Shown piece by piece: positions 57,180 through 64,000 of a stretch of 64,000 nucleotides of DNA. Origin of the DNA: Margaritifera margaritifera (Eukaryota; Mollusca; Bivalvia; Unionida; Margaritiferidae); contig JAQPZY010001536.1 of NCBI GenBank assembly GCA_029931535.1, forward strand, positions 3,578,501 to 3,642,500, read 5' to 3'. Every line of letters begins with the position of its first letter. The stretch's first letter is position 1. The position numbers and the translations under genes were made by a program. Under the pieces are notes generated by a model. The model had not been told where the DNA came from. It saw only the letters and a program-made list of their open reading frames with translations, and ran no database searches.

Positions 57180-57960
57180 ATGCCAATATGATGCAACTGA
57201 AGGGCAAAGCTCCAAGTCAAACAGGGGAAAATACTGAATCAAATTTTGCCAGAAAGGGTTAAAATAAAACCTGACCTAGGGTTTCTTAAAAAGAAGACCT
57301 CATATTAAAAACATTTAAATCCATGAAGTCCATGTAAAGTTACTGAATGAAAATGGATTTGTTTGGTTTGGTGTTGTATGACACAGCAACACAAGTGGGT
57401 TATGAAATGTCAAGGCAACTGGAGTAATGTACCTTGCCCAAGAACACACCACAATAGCCATCTTGGGCTGATTCAATTATAGGATTCAAACCCACACCCA
57501 TTAGGACATGAGTCCAGCACACTAACCACTCAGCCACTATGGCTAATGAGTGGGAATGGAAGGGCCAAGTTATGTCAAACAGGGGCAATAACTTTGTAAA
57601 CTTCTGCCAGAAAGTGGTGAAAATCTAACTTATAGCCCTTTGTAATGTAAAGCTTCATACCAAATTTGCTCAGAAACTAAAATGAAAAGCGCCAAGTCAA
57701 ACAGGGGCTATAACCCTGTACTCTTATGTTGGAAAACTGGAAATTGAACCTGCCCTAGCTCTTTTTAAAGTCAAGCTTCATACCAAATTTGGTTTAAATT
57801 CATAAAGTCCTTCAAAAGTTATTGAGCAGAAACTGAAGTGCAAAATTCTAAGTAAAGCAGGGTCCATAACTCCATAGAAGTTTGTCAGAAAATGGTTGAA
57901 ACTGAATTTGACCTTGATCTTATTGATGTAAACCCACATAGCAAATTCTGATTTCAACTC
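57180..57960. repeat. Tandem-core repeat, about 150-bp units (CAAGTCAAACAGGGG type), with a SINE inside
   Basis: Units near 57195, 57570, 57690 and 57850 share GCCAAGTCAAACAGGGGCAATAACT-like and CTTCATACCAAATTTG phrases. A SINE at 57357-57545 interrupts the array. Confidence 0.65.
57357..57545 (-). mobile_element. tRNA-derived SINE, copy 2
   Basis: On the minus strand, TGGCTGAGTGG (A box, perfect match to TRGCNNAGYGG) lies at about 57537-57527, with GGTTTGAATCC (B box) at about 57492-57482. The head resembles a Leu/Ser-type tRNA with the sense start GCCATAGTGGCTGAGTGG. The body and tail match copy 1. Confidence 0.78.
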
Positions 57961-58959
57961 ATTAAATCCTTCAAAAGTTATTGCGCAGAAACAAAATTTG
58001 CATTACATGATGTGCTGTGATGTGGCGAGATGGATGGACATGGGTAACACTATGTCTCCTCCACAGAATATGGTGGAAGCATAAAAACAATGGTCGTCAC
58101 TGAGCAGATGCTCACAAGACTCGTCAACAATTTTTAATAATTCTAAATAAAACCTGGAAAGTAGGTTCCAGCCACCAAGGTTGGGTACACAACTTATGTC
58201 CATCCCACTAAGCACCACATTGCAACTTTGGTGGCATGAGGTGAAATGTTGTTGGAATTAGAGTCCACACAGTATTTTTCTTTTAGTAATGCTGAATAAA
58301 TTTTGAAAGGAAAGTCCCAGTGTCCCAGTTTAGATGTGCATTACAAATTCAACCAAAGATGCATAAATACATGAAATTTAGTCTCGGTCAGTATATTCAA
58401 ATACATGTTACAGTATAGATAGGGAGGATGTAAGAATGTGAAGACAGACAATGGGACAAAGCAAATCCTATATACCAACTGCTTTTTGAAGGGGGAAGAA
58501 ATAACAATTTCAGGATCCCTGATTTATACATGTAGGTCAGACATGTACTTGACTTTTTATCTGACAACTGGGTTAATTTGATATTTTATAATGCAACATA
58601 TTTGTCAAACTAACAAAAGTTGATAGTGCTTGATTGTGTATCTTTGATACCATTTGATAATTACACTTAGAGATACATGAGAAAGTTACTGTTCAATGAG
58701 TGAGCAAAAGCAACATCCAAGGCTACAGCAATCCATGCACAAATTAAAACAATGTGTTGATCAATTCAATTCAATTCAATGGAATCACATACATTCAAAA
58801 TATCTGTTTCCAAATGCTATAATCACCTTCATTGGTTTTTAATGCAAATTTTGTTGTCTACCAGTAACATTCAAGCTGCACATGCTAATTAAACTTTAAT
58901 GTTTGTAATATGATACAGAGAATGGTGATAGTATTGCATAATGTTGACATCTAGTACTG
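57961..58959. other. Intronic, no gene seen
   Basis: AT-rich; a short ATTCA repeat lies near 58760-58780. Nothing else is recognised. Confidence 0.45.
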
Positions 58960-59875
58960 ATACAGAAGTTAATTAATGATGGTAAAACAAAATGTATGAT
59001 TTTGGGGACATCACAAAAACTACATAAGTTAGGGAACCCAGAATTACCGGTACCTCTTACAATAAATAATTGTCAGTTAGAAAATGTCAAACATGAAAAG
59101 CTTGTAGGTGTGTCTGTAGATAATAATTTACAATGGAATGACCATATTGACAAGCTTTGTAAAGCACTGTCATCCAAAATTACGTTACTCAGCAGAATCA
59201 AGAAATATTTACCTACAAAAACTCACATTCTATACTACAATTCATATATTCTTCCAACAATGGATTATTGTTAAACTGTATGGGGACACTGTGCCAAATC
59301 TCAGCTTGACAGGATTTATAAACTTCAGAAAAGGGCAGCACGCATTATTTTAGATGCATCTATTGATTATTCATCAAAAGCATTGTTTACAAAACTAAAA
59401 TGGTTTACAATACATGAAAGGATTGATTTTCACAAGGCAGTTCTTGTATATAAATGTCTACATGGAGCTGCACCATAGTATCTTCAGGATTTATTCAGAC
59501 CTTATTCACCACATTACCAGTTGAGATCAACATCACATGGAAATCTTCATCCACTAAAACCAAGAACAGAGCAATTTAAGAAAAGCTTCCAATACTTTAG
59601 TACAGTTCTGTGGAACAAGCTTCCACTGCATGTAAAATCTGCCGAAAATATTATAGTATTTAAGAACAGATATTATGAGTATGTATGTCTTACTAATAGA
59701 TAGAATAGAATTTAGCATCTATAATACTAAAGATATGTTAAAATGAATAGTAATTACTATTATCTTTCGTATGATGCAGATTGTTATACTTTTCTTAAGA
59801 GGGCCTCAAAGGAGAATGGCCCAAGACTAAACGAGTCACCCTAAGAATAAGTATTATTATTATTATTATTAATGA
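58960..59875 (+). mobile_element. Non-LTR retrotransposon, 5'-truncated 3' end
   Basis: Coding from about 58975 reads DGKTKCMILGTSQKLHKL, then LVGVSVDNNLQWNDHIDKL, LSRIKKYLPTKTHILYYNSY and ILPTMDYC, then a stop at 59271. It continues in frame with KLQKRAARIILDASI, WFTIHERIDFHKAVLVYKCL and FQYFSTVLWNKLPLHVKSA to about 59700. This is the region after the catalytic core of a LINE reverse transcriptase. The 3' end is a TATTATTATTATTATTATTA tail at about 59848-59872, typical of CR1/L2/Jockey-like elements. Two in-frame stops make it inactive. Confidence 0.87.
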
Positions 59876-60586
59876 GCTGCCAGCAGCACAAAAAACATGC
59901 ACTAGTATATGAGGGCAATTCTACTATTACAACCTGAAAACATTCTACTATGGTAAATTGATTTTTTTATCAATTTCACGAAAAGCACATTCAATACATG
60001 TTTCACTTGAAAACAACCATGATACTAGAATGTTGATTAGATTAGAATGTTCATATATCTTGAACAGGGAGACTTCAGAAGCTGGGTATTTGTTATTCCA
60101 GCTGATTTAACTCGGCATGAAAAATAAACCCATTCTACAAAGTCCATCTGTGGTTATAGTATGCATTTGGAAATCATCGGCACAAACCCCTTCTTAATTA
60201 AGGGTAGACTTCTATTCATTTTGCAAGTGTCTGAATATAACGGAAATGGCAGAGTGGCTTAACATTACCTACAGATGGACATAATTGGATGCATGTGAGA
60301 ATGGAACCAATTACAAATATTAAAGCATTTTTTTCAAAAGCTGAGTTAGAAAAATTAAGCTGATTTTGCTTAAGGCTGTTATCTTGCAATGTTCCAATTC
60401 AAACTGGTGGTATACTTGCCCAAATCTTACATTGATAAATACTGTGTATGGTATGAGAAATTTATACCAAGACTGTGTACTCCACAAAATAAATAAATAT
60501 CTGGGTTGCTGACTCATCAAACTAATTATTTTTGGTTAATTAATGAATTGGAAACAACTCAAGAATGAACTTAAGAAAATACTTAC
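59876..60586. other. Intronic, no gene seen
   Basis: AT-rich intronic sequence. Confidence 0.45.
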
Positions 60587-60626
60587 AATGTTGGTACATC
60601 TGATGTGGAAGAAATGAGGCGATTAG
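60587..60626 (-). CDS. GRAF-like gene, small candidate exon
   Basis: A 40-bp stretch between ACATTTTTTTTCAG and GTAAGTATTT codes for NRLISSTSDVPT in the only stop-compatible phase that joins the next candidate exon. A Ser/Thr-rich short exon would suit the linker between RhoGAP and SH3 domains. The splice sites are strong, but the exon is too short to assign by similarity. Confidence 0.42.
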
Positions 60627-61815
60627 CTGAAAAAAAATGTAAAAAGAAAGATTAAACAAATTTGAAATTAATCCATCAATGGCTTGTGCTACATGGTATA
60701 ATGTGTTAACAATAAAAGATGTGTTAAGAGTCATGTTGATTAATAATGTACAAAACTGCACCCCCCCCCCCCCCCTTGAAAAGCTGAAAATAAAACAAAC
60801 AAAAATAACATAAGCACCCACTGCACTGGATCAAGCTGTCATTATCTTTTAGCTAATTCCAGACAATAAAATGTTCTGTCCCATTTAGTTTAAAAAAAAA
60901 AAAATCTAATGATCACTTAAATAACATTTTATTTGCCTGGAAAAAAAGAAATTTTATCACTGAAAATATGTGAAATGAAAAAAGTAAAAATATATATTCA
61001 GACTAGAAAGATTTCCCAGTTTCAACATAGTAGCAAGTTTTTTTAGTTCAAACACTAAAGGCGTTAAAATGTAAAAGTATTCATAGTGTGTTCTGAACTA
61101 AATCATCCCATTATCTGTACTGATAGGTGACACCTCTATCCATACAAACTGTATATAGATCTGTGTATCAGAAATACTTTATGTATTGTATTTCTATCCA
61201 TCATCTACTGGTGTCTTTATTGCATAGTTGTATTCAATAGTGGCATACTGTTATGTTGTAAATATTGCATGTCACACACTTGTACTGTATAGGTGACACC
61301 ACTATCCATACATATATAGATATGTGTATGAGGAATAGTTATGTTATATTCCCATCCATTATACACGGATATCTTGATTGCATGGTTGTATCCACTAGTG
61401 TCATATTGCTCCACTAGAGTCATAATGCTTCACTAGTGTCATAATATTCCACTAGTGTCATAATGCTCACTAGTGTCATAATGCTATGTTTTAAATATTG
61501 TATGTCACACTCTGGTACTGTATAACACCTAAAAATGGACACAATACTAAGAAATGAAACATACTTATAAATTAACTAAATATAGTATGTCCTTTTGGTA
61601 CTTTTTGAGACAGAGGAAAAAAGGAAGCTGCTTGCTTTCTCAACAATGGAATACAAGTCTCTGATACCACTTAAGTCAGTTGTGTTCTCTATTTTCAACT
61701 TTAACAATCTAGATGTAACAAAAATAATGTTATATTAAGGAAAACAAGGAAAGGTGGTATGGTATGATCACAAATAAAATGAAGTGATGAATCATCACAA
61801 GATGCTCATGACTTA
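60627..61815. other. Intronic; short 22-23-bp tandem array
   Basis: About five copies of CACTAGTGTCATAATGCTC lie at 61390-61485. A C run sits at 60762-60776. A larger imperfect duplication (61130-61260 resembles 61290-61420, with GGTGACACC and ATCCATACA) surrounds the array. Confidence 0.7.
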
Positions 61816-62027
61816 CCATGTATACTCTCTTATAGGTCGAGTCCAACTGCAAACAATCCTGATGAGCCTGATCTGCTGTCATATAATGTGCCGGCAGATC
61901 ATAGTCTATGTTGTTTGTACTAGTAACAAACTACATTGACCCAGATCTGTCAGCACATTATGTGATGGCAGATCTGGATCTGTGCAGTTTGCAGTTGGAC
62001 TTGACTTATAAGTGAGTATACATGGTA
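61816..62027. mobile_element. Palindromic MITE, copy 4
   Basis: The ends are CCATGTATACTCTCTTATAG and its near complement CTTATAAGTGAGTATACATGG. Inner segments GTCCAACTGCAAAC and GTTTGCAGTTGGAC pair, and each half has its own GATCTG..CAGATC hairpin. Confidence 0.85.
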
Positions 62028-63035
62028 GATCTTTCTGATCCAAAAATCTAGTGTTACTTTCATCAAATATGACCAAGTGTTGGTGATAATTTTCTTTTAT
62101 CAATCATGCAGCGAAGGGATAAAGCATGCCACAATTTTCTGACTCACATCCAATGACTTAAAGAGCTCAGGCAAACTTTAATACTTAAGAAATGTTCATG
62201 AAATTTGTTTTCCTCAATTCTTATTTTTGTAACAGACAAAATTTGGCAAGGTTAATAGTCTTTTAACAGAACTGGCACTTTGATCTCTGATGAAAAGCCA
62301 ATAACTCTGAAAAAGGCAAGACACAGCATTCTGCAAGACCCTTATATCAATATATTTTCTTTCCAACTGAGATAAAATACCTGTTTCTTCAAGCATCTAT
62401 CTATGAGCATTTCTCATGCAATATTATGCCATCCTACTTTAGAAATCTAAGCTACTGTGGTCTACACAGCTTAATAGATTACAACACTACATAATCTGCT
62501 TTGCATCATTCACCTCCACCTAGCTGAGCTGCATAGCAGAAAGCCTCCGCAACTTATCTCTTTTTAAAATGCTATTCCTGCTAGCTGTATTGAACAACAA
62601 AGAACCTTGATTTTGTACAAGCTTTAAGTTTCTGAGTTTCAGTCAAAACATGAAGCCTTCTTTTGAGCAGTATTTGATTGAGAAGTGGACAGATTAAAAC
62701 ATTTGTTGAATGATGATGTACAATTAAATTTCACCAACAGCAGCAGCCTTTCTACATATTTCTACCTCAACCTTTGAATTTACCCTAAGGTTATTCGCTT
62801 TTAACAATCATTCAATTTCTATGAAGTGCTACGTCATTCCAATATTAGTATGCATTTATTTACAAATACAATTTTAGAACTTTAAGACCCACTGAAATGG
62901 AAGTATGAAAAACTGAAAATAATTGAAAAGAAAATTTCAAAAATGTTGTTACTCTGAATGACTGTTAAAATAAGTTACATGATCTAAATCTGTCCACTCT
63001 TCTCCCTGGAAAATTCTGGCAGAGCAATTTTGATC
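62028..63035. other. Intronic, no gene seen
   Basis: AT-rich; no signal. Confidence 0.45.
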
Positions 63036-63259
63036 CACCGTATATACTTGTGTATAAGTTGGGTCCAACTGCAAACTTCATAGACCCTGATCTGCCATCA
63101 CATAATGCGCCAGCAGGTCAGGGTGATGTATGTTGTATGTTCTACTGATTACTCCTAACTAACTGCTCAGACCCAGATCTGCTGGCGCATTATGCGATGG
63201 CAGATCTGGGTCTGTGCAGTTTGCAGTTTGATCTGACTTACACATGATTATACACAGTA
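63036..63259. mobile_element. Palindromic MITE, copy 5
   Basis: Starts CCACCGTATATACTTGTG and ends CACATGATTATACACAGT, with GTCCAACTGCAAACTTC at the left and GTGCAGTTTGCAGTTTGA at the right. The central halves are complementary. Confidence 0.82.
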
Positions 63260-64000
63260 CAATCACAGCAACTGAACATACTCCAGTAGAACTTGACCAT
63301 TTCATCACCTGTTCTGAATTCTGATAAGGTTAATTAATGAATGGATCTCTCCATCCCATCTCTGTTCAATCCAAGTGGGACTCAAGGATAGACACATGGC
63401 GTGACAAAGTGAATACTGCTTGCTTCATTTAATGTGGTGGTATACAATCCAGTTCCAGTGAACATTCCTAAATTATTGTGTATGAGTTGAAAGCCCAGAT
63501 GGTGGGGAATAGCTGGTGGGTTAATGATGTTTAGCTGTATTTAATTTTTTGTTGTTTGTTATCCCCCATACACTAGTGGGGGGGGGGAGAGGGGAAGGAT
63601 ATTTTGATACCCTCCATCTGTCCATCCATTACCACATATCCCCCTCAATTGCTGGGAGGAAATTCATGAAACTTGGTAGCTATATTGCCCTTGAGATCTT
63701 CATGAGGGGTGTCACCCTTAACATGTATCATACAAATGACACTTTACATTATGACCCCTGGATACTGTCTGGGGGTGGGGGTGAGTACAGATGGAGTTGT
63801 TATGGAGGTGGGGTTTGGAAAAGATGATAACAAGGTTAGAGATTTGTGATGGCAGGCCATTGTAGTTGCTCTAGGTTTCAACTGTTAGCATCTGAATCAA
63901 ATATATTTACCAGCAGTATATATTTTCTAATAAATGTCCTTGGCAACCTAATCACCCTCCTTTTAACTTACCATAAACTCCATCATAACTCCTAGTTTGC
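63260..64000. other. No gene seen; G-rich runs
   Basis: Contains a G run near 63578-63587 and G-rich sequence near 63770-63815. A 92-residue plus-strand frame at 63549-63827 spans these runs and has no recognisable domain. Confidence 0.45.

Larger units (their letters stand above)
31208..60626 (-). other. 3' part of a GRAF-family Rho GTPase-activating protein gene
   Basis: Exons on the minus strand, in transcript order, are: candidate 60626-60587, candidate about 45600-45489, candidate cassette 43568-43470, and SH3 exons 38356-38277 and 31299-31208 with the stop. GRAF proteins (ARHGAP26, ARHGAP10, ARHGAP42) have BAR, PH, RhoGAP, a Ser/Pro-rich linker and a C-terminal SH3 domain. They inactivate RhoA/Cdc42 at membranes and focal adhesions, and the SH3 domain binds proline-rich partners such as FAK and dynamin. 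Only the linker and SH3 end lie in the window. The N-terminal domains must be beyond 64000 if the gene is complete. Phases agree across the listed junctions. The family call rests on the SH3 pattern EPGWLEG..NGKTGLVP.NYVE at the extreme C-terminus. Confidence 0.75.

Overview
The window looks like metazoan nuclear DNA, most likely from a bivalve mollusc. It is AT-rich, intron-rich and crowded with transposons. Several dispersed tandem-core repeats resemble ones I associate with bivalve genomes, and that is recognition rather than a search. Only one host gene is visible. It lies on the minus strand from about 60.6 kb to 31.2 kb. Its last two coding exons form a complete C-terminal SH3 domain of the GRAF (ARHGAP26/10/42) Rho-GAP type, and they are separated by long repeat-filled introns.

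Region by region: 1-9.8 kb is a tandem segmental duplication. Copy 1 carries a 1.56-kb hAT-type element with an 8-bp target duplication, and the matching unoccupied site survives in copy 2. 10.2-21.6 kb is the most remarkable part. An 8,494-bp element (10605-19098) with 2.1-kb gene-bearing terminal inverted repeats is inserted, with a 6-bp target duplication (AAAAGG), into the protein-primed family B DNA polymerase gene of a second, related Maverick/Polinton- or adintovirus-like element. This is one virus-like element nested in another. Each inner terminal repeat carries a coiled-coil gene and a convergent double zinc-knuckle gene, both with TATA boxes. The inner centre carries a broken packaging-type ATPase and a Q-rich coiled-coil gene. 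Four sites in the two elements carry a canonical histone-mRNA 3' stem-loop followed by a purine-rich HDE-like motif, three of them just after a coding region and one inside the end of an open frame.

21.6-31.2 kb holds a 62-80-bp repeat array, a MULE transposase pseudogene, a 36-bp array and a 54-bp minisatellite. 31.2-46 kb holds GRAF exons interleaved with palindromic MITEs, a Tigger/pogo transposase relic, a LINE whose reverse transcriptase is split by a tandem-core element, and a second large copy of that element. 46-52.3 kb is a nest of tandem-core repeats, one family inserted into another and itself interrupted by a foldback element. 52.3-64 kb is intronic DNA with two tRNA-derived SINE copies, a 41-bp array, a 5'-truncated LINE, a small candidate GRAF exon and more MITEs.

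Coordinates of repeats were read by eye and may be off by tens of bases. Exon and target-duplication boundaries were read base by base. No database search was possible.
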